From Verrucosispora sioxanthis (GTDB lineage Bacteria; Actinomycetota; Actinomycetes; Mycobacteriales; Micromonosporaceae), in assembly GCF_010560025.1 (NCBI RefSeq), contig NZ_SAIY01000001.1, positions 558,001 to 622,000 on the forward strand: a stretch of 64,000 bases of DNA, written 5' to 3'. Positions 42,580-51,764 of this stretch are shown piece by piece. The stretch's first letter is position 1. The number at the start of each line of letters is the position of its first letter. The notes beneath the pieces are model-generated. The model had not been told where the DNA came from. It worked only from the letters and a program-made list of their open reading frames with translations, and searched no databases. The translations under genes were made by a program, and so were the position numbers.

Positions 42580-44642
42580 GCCTCACCGCACCGAACGAGG
42601 TGGTCACCAAGGCGCTGCTGCGGCAGGTGAACGTGCCGGGGCTGGACCGCCCGGCCGCCCTGATCACCCTCGACAACGGATTCGACCACACCAAGCCGAA
42701 CACCTTCGGCCCCGGCGGCCTGACCAGCCTGGACGAGGCGATCAGCGCCGCGCTCGCGGCCGACCCGGCGTTCATCGCGGTCACCGGCAAGCCGTACATC
42801 TTCTGTGTCGGCGCGGACATCACCGGCCTGCCGCAGCTCGCGGACCGAGAGCAGGCGCTGGAGATCGGCCGGCTGGGTCACCGGGTCTTCGCCCGGCTCA
42901 AGGACAGCTCCGTACCGACCTTCGCCTTCGTCAACGGCGCGGCGATGGGCGGCGGTCTGGAGCTGGCGCTGCACTGCCACTACCGGACCCTGTCGGCCGG
43001 CGCGGCGGCGCTGGCGCTGCCGGAGGTCTCGCTCGGGCTGATCCCGGGCTGGGGCGGCACCCAACTGCTGCCGAACCTGATCGGCATCCCGGCCGCCACT
43101 CAGGTGATCATCCAGAACCCGTTGATGCAGAACAAGATGCTCAAGCCGAAGCAGGCGGCCGAGCTGGGCATCGCGGACGTGCTGCTGGAGCCGGCCGACT
43201 TCCTGGAGCGGTCGCTGGAGTGGGCCGCCGGTGTCGTCCGGGGGCAGGTCGAGGTGACCCGGCCCGAGGTCGACAAGGACATGTGGGCGGGCGTGCTCTA
43301 CTTCGCCCGGCAGACGCTGGACCAGCGGCTGCACGGCGCGGTCCCGGCCGCGTACAAGGCGCTCGACCTGCTGGAGACGGCGAAGGACGCCGACTTCGCC
43401 ACCGGCACCGCGGCGGAGGACGAGGCCCTGGCCGACCTGGTCTTCTCCGAGGAGCTGCGCAGCGGCCTGTACGCCTTCGACCTGGTGCAGCGGCGGGCCA
43501 AGCGGCCGGCCGGCGCGCCGGACAAGGGCCTGGCCCGGCCGGTGACGAAGGTCGGCATCGTCGGCGCCGGTCTGATGGCCAGCCAGCTGGCGCTGCTGTT
43601 CGCCCGCCGCCTCCAGGTGCCGGTCGTGCTGACCGACCTGGACCAGTCGCGGGTCGACAAGGGCGTGGGCTACGTGCACACCCAGATCGAGAAGGCGGTC
43701 AGCAAGGGCCGGATGGACAAGGGCACGGCCGCGAAGCTGTACGGCCTGGTGTCCGGCTCGGTCGACAAGTCCGTCTTCGCCGACGCCGACTTCGTCATCG
43801 AGGCGGTCTTCGAGGACCTGAACGTCAAGAAGCAGGTCTGGGCCGAGTTGGAGAAGATCGTCAAGCCGGAGGCGGTGCTCGCCACCAACACCTCCTCGTT
43901 GTCGATCACCGAGATGGCGGCGGAGTTGGAGCACCCGGAGCGGGTGGTCGGCTTCCACTTCTTCAACCCGGTCGCGGTGCTGCCGCTGCTGGAGATCGTC
44001 CGGGGCGAGCGGACCGACGACGCCACCCTGGCCACCGCGTTCGCGGTCGGCAAGCAGCTCAAGAAGTCGAGTGTGCTGGTGAAGGACGCCCCGGCGTTCG
44101 TGGTGAACCGGCTGCTCACCCGCTTCCTGGGCACCGTGTTCGCCGCCGTCGACGCCGGCACCCCGCTGGAGGTGGCGAACCGCGCCCTGGATCCGCTGGG
44201 TCTGCCGATGCGCCCCCTCGCCCTGCTCCAGTTGGTCGGGCCGGCCGTCGCGTACCACGTGGGCGGCACCCTGCACGCCGCCTTCCCGGACCGGTTCGGG
44301 GTCAGCGAGAACCTCAAGCGGATCGCCGACTCCGGTCAGCCGATCGTGGTCGACGACGAGATCAACGCCGAGGTGGCGAAGCTGCTGGTGGTCGGCGACC
44401 AGCCGCTCACCGAGGAGCAGGTACGCCAGAACGCGCTGGACGCGCTGGCGCAGGAGATCCGGCTGATGCTGGACGAGGGCGTCGTCGCCGAGGCGCAGGA
44501 CATCGACCTGTGCATGATCCTCGGTGCCGGTTGGCCGTTCCACCTGGGCGGCGTCACGCCGTACCTGGACCGGACCGGCACCAGCGAGCGGGTCACCGGT
44601 AAGCGGTTCCTGCCGCGCGGCGCGGCCAGCCTGGCCGGCTGA
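42576..44642 (+). CDS. Fatty-acid oxidation multifunctional enzyme: enoyl-CoA hydratase/3-hydroxyacyl-CoA dehydrogenase (FadB-type)
   Basis: This 688 aa protein joins a crotonase domain (residues about 1-220: FICVGADITGL-like PYIFCVGADITGLPQ near 72, GAAMGGGLELALHC near 124, LPEVSLGLIPGWGGTQLLPN) to an NAD-binding dehydrogenase. The dehydrogenase has KVGIVGAGLMASQLALLFAR near 325, LATNTSSLSITEMA near 442, HFFNPVAVLPLLEIVRG near 465 and FVVNRLLTRFL near 508. It hydrates enoyl-CoA and oxidises the product for the adjacent thiolase. GTG 42576 overlaps the thiolase stop. Confidence 0.95.
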   Translation: MSLTAPNEVVTKALLRQVNVPGLDRPAALITLDNGFDHTKPNTFGPGGLTSLDEAISAALAADPAFIAVTGKPYIFCVGADITGLPQLADREQALEIGRLGHRVFARLKDSSVPTFAFVNGAAMGGGLELALHCHYRTLSAGAAALALPEVSLGLIPGWGGTQLLPNLIGIPAATQVIIQNPLMQNKMLKPKQAAELGIADVLLEPADFLERSLEWAAGVVRGQVEVTRPEVDKDMWAGVLYFARQTLDQRLHGAVPAAYKALDLLETAKDADFATGTAAEDEALADLVFSEELRSGLYAFDLVQRRAKRPAGAPDKGLARPVTKVGIVGAGLMASQLALLFARRLQVPVVLTDLDQSRVDKGVGYVHTQIEKAVSKGRMDKGTAAKLYGLVSGSVDKSVFADADFVIEAVFEDLNVKKQVWAELEKIVKPEAVLATNTSSLSITEMAAELEHPERVVGFHFFNPVAVLPLLEIVRGERTDDATLATAFAVGKQLKKSSVLVKDAPAFVVNRLLTRFLGTVFAAVDAGTPLEVANRALDPLGLPMRPLALLQLVGPAVAYHVGGTLHAAFPDRFGVSENLKRIADSGQPIVVDDEINAEVAKLLVVGDQPLTEEQVRQNALDALAQEIRLMLDEGVVAEAQDIDLCMILGAGWPFHLGGVTPYLDRTGTSERVTGKRFLPRGAASLAG

Positions 44643-44660
44643 GCGGCAAACGACACCGAT

Positions 44661-44693
44661 CGCGGTGGTCGCCCGACCAGGGCGGCCACCGCG
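44661..44693 (+). terminator. Terminator after the thiolase/FadB operon
   Basis: A 14 bp stem with one mismatch (44661-44674 with 44680-44693) and a 5 nt loop follows 18 bp after the stop. Confidence 0.8.
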
Positions 44694-44775
44694 AATCGCG
44701 TTCTCGTGGTGCTGCTGGTGCGGATGCGACACCTGGCTACGATGACCGATCCACCCGAACCCAGGAGCTGACCGC

Positions 44776-45708
44776 ATGTCCCACCCCTCGGACGAGCACC
44801 ACAACCCGCCGCCCGCCGGCCCGTACCCACCCCCGGGTACGTACCCGAACCCGGCCCCGGGGGCGTACCCCCAGCCGGGCCAGGCGCCGTACCCTCAGCC
44901 GGGCCAGGCGCCGTACCCAGCGGCCGGCACCCAGCCGGCCCCGCCGCAGCAGCCCGGCGGCCAGCCGGCGCCCGGCGCCTACCCTCCGCCCGCCTATCCA
45001 CCACCCAGCCAGCCGTACCCGACCGGTTCAGGCTTCCCCGGCCCGGGGCCGGCCGGTCCGGGATTCGCTGCTCCAGGGCTCGCCGATGCAGGGCCGGTCG
45101 GTGCAGGGCCGGTCGGTCCGCCGAAGAAGAAGTTCCGGGTCTGGATGATCGTGCTGATCGTTCTCGCGGTCCTGCTGGTGCTCTGCGGCGGGGGTGGCGC
45201 CGCCATCTGGTTCGCGGTCAAGGACGACGTCAGCGAGGCCGTGGACGCTTCCCGGACCCGGATGGTCGCCCCGGCCACCGTGGCCGGCCGCCCCAAGCTC
45301 ACCGAGCCGGAGTTGCAGCAGGCGGCCGACGAGATGCTCAGCGATATCCGGTCCACGGTGAGCAATGAGACAAGCGCGGTCGCCGCGTTCTACGGCAGCC
45401 CGACCGGCGAGAACCTCGTCATGATCGCGGGTGCGTCCGGTTTGATGTCCGACCCGAAGCAGGAACTCGACGCGCTGGTCCAGGGCCTCTCCGCCGGCAT
45501 CGCGCTCCGCAACATGACCTCGGTCGACGCGGGTCCGCTCGGCGGGGAAGCCAGGTGCGGCGACGGCCAGACGGAAGGCGTGCCGCTCGGCGTCTGCACC
45601 TGGGCCGACCGGGGCAGCGTCGGGCTGATCGTGCTGTTCTTCTCGTCCCGCGCCGACGCACAGGCCGAGTTCGTGGCCATCCGCGGTCAGATCCAGCAAC
45701 GCGAATGA
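44776..45708 (+). CDS. Proline-rich single-pass membrane protein
   Basis: The 310 aa protein has a cytoplasmic N-terminal 115 residues very rich in Pro, Gly, Tyr and Ala, with short repeats (YPQPGQAP twice). A KKKFR anchor comes next, then one transmembrane helix (VWMIVLIVLAVLLVLC near 122-137). The C-terminal part of about 160 residues is outside the membrane, with two cysteines (CGDGQ, GVCTW) that may pair. No known enzyme family is visible. ATG 44776 follows caggagctgacc. The gene stands alone, and neighbours do not indicate a function. Confidence 0.85.
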   Translation: MSHPSDEHHNPPPAGPYPPPGTYPNPAPGAYPQPGQAPYPQPGQAPYPAAGTQPAPPQQPGGQPAPGAYPPPAYPPPSQPYPTGSGFPGPGPAGPGFAAPGLADAGPVGAGPVGPPKKKFRVWMIVLIVLAVLLVLCGGGGAAIWFAVKDDVSEAVDASRTRMVAPATVAGRPKLTEPELQQAADEMLSDIRSTVSNETSAVAAFYGSPTGENLVMIAGASGLMSDPKQELDALVQGLSAGIALRNMTSVDAGPLGGEARCGDGQTEGVPLGVCTWADRGSVGLIVLFFSSRADAQAEFVAIRGQIQQRE

Positions 45709-45743
45709 GCACGGCCGACCTCAGGGCGGCGGACACGAGCGCG

Positions 45744-46181
45744 TCATGAGGTGGCTGCGTCGTAGTCGTCGCGGTGGGTAAGAACCTCGCTCATGTGTGC
45801 CTGAGCCCAGTACCTGATCTCGCGTGTCGTGCGGTGGAGCGACAGACCGAGGTCGGTCAGCTCGTAGGTGACGGTGACCGGGACGGTCGGCGTCACGGTA
45901 CGGGTGAGCAGGCCGTCACGTTCAAGCGAACGCAGGGTCTGGGTCAGCATCTTCTGACTGACCCCGGCCAGCAGGCGAGCAAGCTCGGAGTACCGCATCG
46001 CCCTCGGCCCGTCCGACCCGCCGGGTTGCGGGGAGGCATCGCCGCCCAACGCGCACAGGATCAGCACGACCCACTTGTCCGAGATCCGATCGAGCAGTTG
46101 GCGGCTGGGGCAGGCTGCGAGGAACGCGTTGTAGTCCGCTCTGGCCTGCGCCTGCCGCTGAGCCGCCCTCATCGTGGTCAT
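45744..46181 (-). CDS. HxlR-family transcriptional regulator
   Basis: This 145 aa winged-helix protein has the HxlR pattern: CPSRQLLDRISDKWVVLILC near 26-45 (with a conserved-position Cys in family members sensing electrophiles), RYSELARLLAGVSQKMLTQT and LRSLERDGLLTRTV, ending YELTDLGLSL. ATG 46181 is the family-like start. It is divergent from an aldo/keto reductase, 126 bp apart, with a palindrome between. This is the classical HxlR/reductase arrangement for response to reactive aldehydes or quinones. Confidence 0.93.
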   Translation of the reverse strand: MTTMRAAQRQAQARADYNAFLAACPSRQLLDRISDKWVVLILCALGGDASPQPGGSDGPRAMRYSELARLLAGVSQKMLTQTLRSLERDGLLTRTVTPTVPVTVTYELTDLGLSLHRTTREIRYWAQAHMSEVLTHRDDYDAATS

Positions 46182-46210
46182 TGCTGTCCTCTCGCTGCTG
46201 GGGCGTTACG

Positions 46211-46222
46211 CACTTTGAAGTG
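46211..46222. promoter_or_regulatory. Candidate HxlR operator
   Basis: CACTT-tg-AAGTG is a perfect 5-2-5 inverted repeat in the divergent spacer between the HxlR and aldo/keto reductase genes. A partial repeat (acttcc...ggaaagt) follows at about 46226-46242. Confidence 0.5.
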
Positions 46223-46307
46223 CCTACTTCCCGATGGAAAGTGGCTCTTCAAGAATGATGCGGGCAAGCAAGACATGCCACCGTCTCTCCAGCGAGGAAG
46301 CGACACC

Positions 46308-47180
46308 ATGAGCACCCGCACTACTCCCCTTCCCGGCGGCACCTGGACACTTGGCGATCGGGCAGTCACCCGTTTCGGGTACGGTGCCATGCAACTCGCC
46401 GGGCCATGGGTGATGGGGCCACCCGCCGACCGCGACGGCGCCCTGGCCGTGCTGCGCGAAGCCGTCGACCGGGGAATCACCCACATCGACACGAGCGACG
46501 CCTACGGGCCGCGCGTCACCAACGAGCTGATCCGCGACGCACTGCACCCCTACCCCGAGTCGCTGCTCATCGCCACCAAGGTCGGGGCGAACCGCGACGC
46601 ACAGGGCGGCTGGCCGACGGCCCGCCGACCCGAGGATCTTCGCAGGCAGGTCCACCAGAACCTGCGCTCCCTCGGGGTCGACACCCTCGATCTGGTCAAC
46701 ATGCGGATGGGTGACGCGGAAGGCCCCCAGCCCGGCTCGATCACCGAGGCGTTCGAGACGCTCGCCGCGCTCCAGCAGGAGGGCCTGATCCGTCACCTCG
46801 GCGTCAGCAACGTCACCGCGGAGCAGGTCGCCGAGGCGCGGGCGGTCGCCTCGGTGGTGTGCGTGCAGAATCTGTACAACCTCGCCCACCGCCACGACGA
46901 CGACCTCGTCGCGCAGCTCGCCGCCGACGGCATCGCCTACGTGCCGTTCTTCCCGCTCGGTGGTTTCTCGCCGGTGCAGTCCGAGGCACTCTCGGCCGTC
47001 GCCGCCCGGCTGAACTCGACACCGATGTCCGTCGCCCTCGCCTGGCTGTTGCAGCGCTCACCGAACATCCTGCTGATCCCCGGCACCTCGAAGGTGGCGC
47101 ACCTGCGCGAGAACATCGTCGGCGCGGGGCTCTCGCTGTCCGCCGAGGACGTCGCCACGTTGGACGGCATCGGCCGCTGA
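46308..47180 (+). CDS. Aldo/keto reductase
   Basis: The 290 aa NADPH-dependent oxidoreductase has the TIM-barrel signatures: FGYGAMQLAGPWVMG near 22, the catalytic Asp and Tyr in GITHIDTSDAYGPRVTNELI near 55, Lys in LLIATKVGANRD near 85, HLGVSNVTAEQVAEA near 165 and the C-terminal cofactor loop LLIPGTSKVAHLRENI. Substrates are probably aldehydes; the exact one is unknown. ATG 46308 follows agcgaggaagcg. It is controlled in all likelihood by the divergent HxlR gene. Confidence 0.94.
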   Translation: MSTRTTPLPGGTWTLGDRAVTRFGYGAMQLAGPWVMGPPADRDGALAVLREAVDRGITHIDTSDAYGPRVTNELIRDALHPYPESLLIATKVGANRDAQGGWPTARRPEDLRRQVHQNLRSLGVDTLDLVNMRMGDAEGPQPGSITEAFETLAALQQEGLIRHLGVSNVTAEQVAEARAVASVVCVQNLYNLAHRHDDDLVAQLAADGIAYVPFFPLGGFSPVQSEALSAVAARLNSTPMSVALAWLLQRSPNILLIPGTSKVAHLRENIVGAGLSLSAEDVATLDGIGR

Positions 47181-47195
47181 TCGGTACGCAGGACT

Positions 47196-47231
47196 GACAT
47201 CGGAGCGGCGGCACCCCGCCGCTCCGATGTC
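47196..47231. terminator. Bidirectional terminator between aldo/keto reductase and VOC genes
   Basis: A perfect 16 bp stem (47196-47211 with 47216-47231) with a 4 nt loop separates two convergent genes. Confidence 0.9.
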
Positions 47232-47246
47232 GCGGCGTCGTTCCGC

Positions 47247-47660
47247 TCAGCCGTCCGTCACAGAGCCTTCCGCCGCCTGCCGGACCGCCGCCTTCTCGGC
47301 GGCGCTGCGCAGTACGCAGAACTCGTTGCCCTCCGGGTCGGCGAGCACCACCCAACCGGCACCGGTCGGCCCGATGTGGTCGGCGACGTGCCGGGCCCCG
47401 ATGCCGAGCAGCCGCTCGACCTCCTCGTCCCGGGTCCGGTCGGTCGGTTCCAGGTCGAGGTGCAGTCGGTTCTTCACCGTCTTGCCCTCGGGTACCGCCA
47501 GGAACAGCACCTCCGGACCGCCCGGCGGCAGCAACATGGCCTCCGGGTCGCCCGGGAAGTCGTCCGGCTGGCGGGGGCACTCGAAGACCTGGGCCCAGAA
47601 GCCGGCCAGGGCGTACGTGTCGTGACAGTCGATTCCGATGTTGTGGATCCGTGCGCTCAT
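47247..47660 (-). CDS. VOC-family (glyoxalase-like) protein
   Basis: The 137 aa single-domain protein has the vicinal oxygen chelate beta-alpha-beta pattern: NIGIDCHDTYALAGFWAQVF at the start, KNRLHLDLEPTDRTRDEEVE near 63, and GWVVLADPEGNEFCVL near 104. These are typical of actinobacterial glyoxalase-like proteins of unknown substrate. ATG 47660 starts the conserved region; the frame extends to 47753 without support. Confidence 0.9.
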   Translation of the reverse strand: MSARIHNIGIDCHDTYALAGFWAQVFECPRQPDDFPGDPEAMLLPPGGPEVLFLAVPEGKTVKNRLHLDLEPTDRTRDEEVERLLGIGARHVADHIGPTGAGWVVLADPEGNEFCVLRSAAEKAAVRQAAEGSVTDG

Positions 47661-48420
47661 GTGTCGTCCTCGTGGTCTTCGCCACCGACTGAGTAGCCCC
47701 ACCGGCCGCCGTCCGCCCGTGCCGACAAGCCTGCGACAGGCTGGACGTGGCACGGCGGGATCGGAGGCGGCCTTGCGGGCACGGACGTCGGGGCGGTCAG
47801 AACTGGCGTGACTGGTCCGCTGAGTTGCGGGACAGCGATCCCGCTTGAGGTGCCCCGCGAAGGTGAGCGGTCAGCCGGCAGAGCGGGGCGCGGACAGCAT
47901 CATGGTGAACATCGACGCACCCCCCTCCTCGATCGAGCTGACCCGGAGATCTTTGCACCGTCGTGCCCCGGGCAGCAACCCGTACCGGCATCAGCATGGC
48001 CATCAGTCGATGCGCCGAGCCCGGACATCACCTTCCGTGTCCAACAAGCCGCCCTCCCGATGTGGTGTCCCGCTCCTTTGCTCTGCTTCAACCAACGCAA
48101 CGATTGCACTCAGTATCCATGCGCGGCCGACGGCTGAACCTCGCCGCCGCGTTACCGCTGTTCAGACACTCGTGCGTGGGTTGAAGCAGAGCAAAGGGCG
48201 CGGGGTGGCATAGGTACCCCCGGCGAGTTGGTTACGCAGCGTCGGAAACACGGAGAGTTATCCACCGAATGACGGTGGCCCTGCCGGAATCGGCGCCTCG
48301 CCGACGCCGAGCACCGCCGCATCCCGACGGTCGGGCTCCCGCTGCGGCCGCGAGCGCCGACGGCGATCAGGGCCAGCCGCCATGAACACGGCATCCAACT
48401 CGGGGGCTGCCCGACGGCGG
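47661..48420. other. 760 bp intergenic region with a 19 bp inverted repeat
   Basis: No gene is convincing here. All short open frames lack ribosome sites and coding bias. The main structure is the inverted repeat described at 48075-48197. There is no tRNA or transposase remnant that I can recognise. This is the largest non-coding stretch of the window. Confidence 0.5.
48075..48197. repeat. Perfect 19 bp inverted repeat with 85 bp spacer
   Basis: cctttgctctgcttcaacc at 48075-48093 and its exact complement at 48179-48197 flank 85 bp. The outer flanks are also partly alike (gagcggg versus gcgcggg). It could be a dispersed genomic repeat, a miniature element end pair or a structured RNA. Confidence 0.7.
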
Positions 48421-49614
48421 TCATCGGATGGCGGCCCCTGCCGCCGGCAGACTGACGGTCACCTCCAGGCCGCCGCCGGGCTGCGCGACGGCGGTCACCG
48501 TGCCGCAGTGCGCGTCGCAGACCGCGCGCACGATGGACAGGCCGAGGCCCGACCCGCGTGCCCCGGTCCGTTCCCGGCCGCCCCGCCGGAAGGGCTCGAA
48601 CAGCCCCGGCACGTCGGCCGGGTCCACCTCGAAGCCGGTGTTGCCGACCACCAGCCAGGACCGCTGCCCGTCCGAGCCGGTGTGCACCCAGAGCCGACCG
48701 TGCAGGTGGTTGTAGCGGACCGCGTTCTCGATGAGGTTGCCGGCCAGCCGGTCCAGCAGCCCGGGATCACCCACCACCGGCGCCGGCTTCAGCGACGTCT
48801 GGACCGCCAGCTTGATCCGCTCCACCTCCCGGCGTACGGCAGAGAGCGCGTTGACGGTGCCGGCGGCCAGGTCGAACTCGCTGCGCCGGCCGAGCCGTTG
48901 GCCGGCCTGCGCCTCGCTGCGCGCCAGCACCAACAGCGCGTCGACCAGACCGTTGGCGCGCTCGGAGGCGTCGCGGACCACGGTCGCCATCCGGCGGTAC
49001 TCGGCCGTGTCCGCTTCGTCGTCGCTGAGCGTCACGTCGATTTCGGTACGCATCACCGCCAGCGGCGTACGCAGTTCGTGCGAGGCGTTGGCCACGAACC
49101 GTCGCTGCGCCTCGAAGGCGGCGGCGATCCGGTCCAGCATGGCGTCGAACGTGTCAGCCAGCTCGGCCACCTCGTCGTCCGCGCCGGAGTAGCCGATGCG
49201 CTGGTCCAGCGTGGTCTCGCCGAGCCGGCGCGCGGTGGCGGTGACCTGGTGCAGCGGGCGTAACGCGCGCCCGGCGACCGCGTACGCCCCGACCACGCCG
49301 ACGATGCCGATCGCCAGCAGCGCGGCCAGCCCCTTGGCCAGCAGTTCCCCGGAGGCCGCGTCGACGAGCCGCTGCTGCCATGCGGCGGCCTCCAGGGTGC
49401 TCCCGTCGGCGAGCACCACTGTGGTGCCGGGCAACAGCTCGTCGGTGGGGCGCAACGCGTCCCGCACCAGCAGCCAGGCCAGCAGCACCAGGATCGCGCC
49501 GGCACCGACCAGCAGCACGCCGTTGAGCAGGGTCAGCCGCAGCCGCAGCGTGGGACGTAGCCGCAGGGCGGGCCGCCGCAGCGCGGGCAGCCGGCGGCGC
49601 GCCGTACCCGTCAC
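48421..49614 (-). CDS. Two-component sensor histidine kinase
   Basis: This 397 aa kinase has a first transmembrane helix (LTLLNGVLLVGAGAILVLLA near 28-47), a short extracytoplasmic loop (about 60 residues) and a second helix (LLAIGIVGVVGAYAVAGRAL near 100). HAMP (RPLHQVTATARRLGETTLDQ), HisKA with the phospho-acceptor His in FVANASHELRTPLAVMRTEI near 182, and HATPase with N box (NLIENAVRYN) and GSGLGLSIVRAV G box follow. The small sensor loop suggests an envelope or membrane-stress cue. GTG/ATG 49614 overlaps the regulator stop by 4 bp. Confidence 0.94.
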   Translation of the reverse strand: MTGTARRRLPALRRPALRLRPTLRLRLTLLNGVLLVGAGAILVLLAWLLVRDALRPTDELLPGTTVVLADGSTLEAAAWQQRLVDAASGELLAKGLAALLAIGIVGVVGAYAVAGRALRPLHQVTATARRLGETTLDQRIGYSGADDEVAELADTFDAMLDRIAAAFEAQRRFVANASHELRTPLAVMRTEIDVTLSDDEADTAEYRRMATVVRDASERANGLVDALLVLARSEAQAGQRLGRRSEFDLAAGTVNALSAVRREVERIKLAVQTSLKPAPVVGDPGLLDRLAGNLIENAVRYNHLHGRLWVHTGSDGQRSWLVVGNTGFEVDPADVPGLFEPFRRGGRERTGARGSGLGLSIVRAVCDAHCGTVTAVAQPGGGLEVTVSLPAAGAAIR

Positions 49615-50279
49615 TGCACGACCTCGGCCGTCCGGTAGCCGGCGCCGACCACGGTCTCGATCAGCGGTGGGTCACCGAGCTTGCGACGTAACGTCATCAC
49701 GGTGACCCGGACGATCGTGGTGAACGGATCGGTGTTGGCGTCCCAGACACGTTCCAGCAGTTCCTCGCTGGAGACCACCGCACCCCGGGCCTTGAGCAGC
49801 TCGCAGAGCACGCCGAACTCCTTGTTGGTCAACTCGACCGGCACTCCGCCGCGGGTGGCGGTGCGGCGGGCCGGGTCCACCACCAGGTCCGCGACCTCCA
49901 GCACCGGCGGGGCCGCCGGGGTGGCCCGCCGGCCGAGTGCCTGCACCCGGGCGACCAGTTCGTCGAAGGCGAACGGCTTCGGCAGATAGTCGTCGGCACC
50001 GAGCTGCAACCCCTCGACCCGGTCGGCGACCGTGCCGCTGGCGGTCAACATCAGCACCCGGGTCAGTTCGCCGGACGCGGCCAGCTCCGCGCAGATCTGG
50101 TCGCCGTGCCGGCCGGGCAGGTCACGGTCGAGCACCACCACGTCGTACCGGGTCACGAAGGCCATCTCGTGGCCACTGTCGCCGTCGTACGCGACGTCCA
50201 CCGCCATGCCCCGTTTGCGCAGCCCCCGCGCTATCGCGTCGGCGAGGTTGCGCTCGTCCTCGACCACCAGTACCCGCAT
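49611..50279 (-). CDS. Two-component response regulator (OmpR/PhoB type)
   Basis: The 222 aa regulator has a receiver domain with acidic pocket VEDER near 6-10, the phospho-acceptor Asp in YDVVVLDRDLPGRHGDQI near 50 and Lys in LPKPF near 102. It also has a winged-helix DNA-binding domain (ELTNKEFGVLCELLKARGAVVSS... TTIVRVTVMTLRRKLGDPPL). It is coupled to the downstream kinase gene. ATG 50279 is the start. Target genes cannot be read from the sequence. Confidence 0.95.
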   Translation of the reverse strand: MRVLVVEDERNLADAIARGLRKRGMAVDVAYDGDSGHEMAFVTRYDVVVLDRDLPGRHGDQICAELAASGELTRVLMLTASGTVADRVEGLQLGADDYLPKPFAFDELVARVQALGRRATPAAPPVLEVADLVVDPARRTATRGGVPVELTNKEFGVLCELLKARGAVVSSEELLERVWDANTDPFTTIVRVTVMTLRRKLGDPPLIETVVGAGYRTAEVVQ

Positions 50280-50398
50280 GCCCGCCTCTTTTCCGCCCGC
50301 CGACCACCGACAACGTAACGCCGCCGACCAAGCCGGCCGGCACGGGTGCCGACCGGACCGGCCGGGACGAAGGTGCGTGCCAGCCGCGCGGGACGGGA

Positions 50399-51694
50399 TC
50401 AGTCGGGCAGTTGCCAGATGCCGTAACGACCGTCGCGCAGGCGGCAGCCGACCAGGTCGTACCGGCTCTGGCAGTCACCGCCGGCGTCGAGCAGCAGGTC
50501 GAGCCGGCGGGCCGGTGCCCCGGTGGGGTCGAGCCGGGCCAGCACCAGCCCCACCTCGGGCACCGGACGCACCACGTGCACCTGCGGCGCGTACTCGTAG
50601 CGGGCCACCATGTTCCACGATCCGTGTTCGGTCAGGGTCGCGCCGGTGTCCAGGTCGAGGGTGAGCATCTCGTTGGTGTTCCGCGCCACCGCGAGGACGT
50701 GACGCTCATCGACAAGCACGAGGTCGAGAATGTCGTCACTGCTCCAGCGCACCGCCCCGGTGGCCGGGTCGAGGACCTGCAACCCGCCGCCGGCCAGCCC
50801 GGCGCAGAGCAGTGGCCCACAGTCGGTGACGTAGGTCGCCGTCGGCACGGTCACCTGCCAGCGCTGGGTCAGACCGTCGACGCTGAGCGCGGTGATGCTG
50901 CTGGAGTTGCGTACCACCGTCACCAGGTCGCCGGCGACCCACGCCTGCTGGTAGCCGCTCGCGTGGTCGGCGGGTGGGGGAAGGCGATGGCGTACCGTCC
51001 CGGTCATCGGGTCGATCACCTGGACCTCGCCGTCGACCGTGGCCACCACGATGCTGTCGAGCGTCCCGTCGTCCCGCTGCCGGTAGTCGACGCTGGCCGC
51101 CGACAACGACATGGACCACAGCTCACGGGCGTCGGCCAGCTCGATCACCCGTAGCACGGTCGGCTCACTGTCGGTGAAGGTGCGCAGCAGCGCCCAGCCG
51201 GGCGTGTCGAGAACCGCGATACCGGGTACCCGCCAGCGTTCCTCGCCGGTGTGGGCGTCGAGCCGCAGCGTCTGGCTGGTGCCGGTTTCCTGCCGACTCA
51301 TGGCGACCAGGACCCCGGCGTCGGCGACCGGATGCACCCGGTAGACCCGGTTGCCCGGGGGCACGGGCACCCGCCACAGCGGTGTCAGCAGCTGCGGTGC
51401 GTCGGTGGGACGATCGGGCCGCGGATAGGCGAGCAGTTCCTGGCTGCCGTCGGTGGCCCCGGGCGTCGGGGAGACGGTGAAGACCTGATCGGCGGCGATG
51501 AACAGGTCGCTGCCCAGGGTTGCGGGCACGATCGCGTGGATCCGTCCGGCCGGCGGTGCGCCGCCCGCCAGGGTCAGCAGCGCGACAAGTGCCACCACGA
51601 CGACCGCCACCCGGTGACCACCCGGCCCGGATCGACGGCGTGGCACTGGCGGATCGGTCCGCTCGGTCAGCTCACCGAGGTCGATCAACGTCAC
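50399..51694 (-). CDS. PQQ-like beta-propeller membrane-anchored protein
   Basis: This 431 aa protein has a short cytoplasmic N-terminus, one transmembrane helix (VAVVVVALVALLTLAGGAPP near 30-48) and an extracytoplasmic beta-propeller with PQQ/WD-like blades: LRLDAHTGEERWRVPG, VQVIDPMTGTVRHRLPPP, LQVLDPATGAVRWSSDD and LTLDLDTGATLTEHG. It may be a scaffold or assembly protein, but no catalytic residues are visible. GTG 51694 has ggggagga upstream. It is divergent from the GT-C-like membrane gene at 51765. Confidence 0.85.
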   Translation of the reverse strand: MTLIDLGELTERTDPPVPRRRSGPGGHRVAVVVVALVALLTLAGGAPPAGRIHAIVPATLGSDLFIAADQVFTVSPTPGATDGSQELLAYPRPDRPTDAPQLLTPLWRVPVPPGNRVYRVHPVADAGVLVAMSRQETGTSQTLRLDAHTGEERWRVPGIAVLDTPGWALLRTFTDSEPTVLRVIELADARELWSMSLSAASVDYRQRDDGTLDSIVVATVDGEVQVIDPMTGTVRHRLPPPADHASGYQQAWVAGDLVTVVRNSSSITALSVDGLTQRWQVTVPTATYVTDCGPLLCAGLAGGGLQVLDPATGAVRWSSDDILDLVLVDERHVLAVARNTNEMLTLDLDTGATLTEHGSWNMVARYEYAPQVHVVRPVPEVGLVLARLDPTGAPARRLDLLLDAGGDCQSRYDLVGCRLRDGRYGIWQLPD

Positions 51695-51764
51695 GCCTGT
51701 CCTCCCCTGACACACACCAGACGCGCGGCGGGCGGGCGGGGTTCCGCCTGTACGATGGCCCGTC

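Noticed and set aside
42492..44804. Long minus-strand open frame of 770 codons
   Set aside because: It is antisense to the thiolase/FadB-type gene, with low-complexity composition and no motifs.
44860..44930. Tandem DNA repeats
   Set aside because: They are the coding repeats for YPQPGQAP in a Pro-rich membrane protein.
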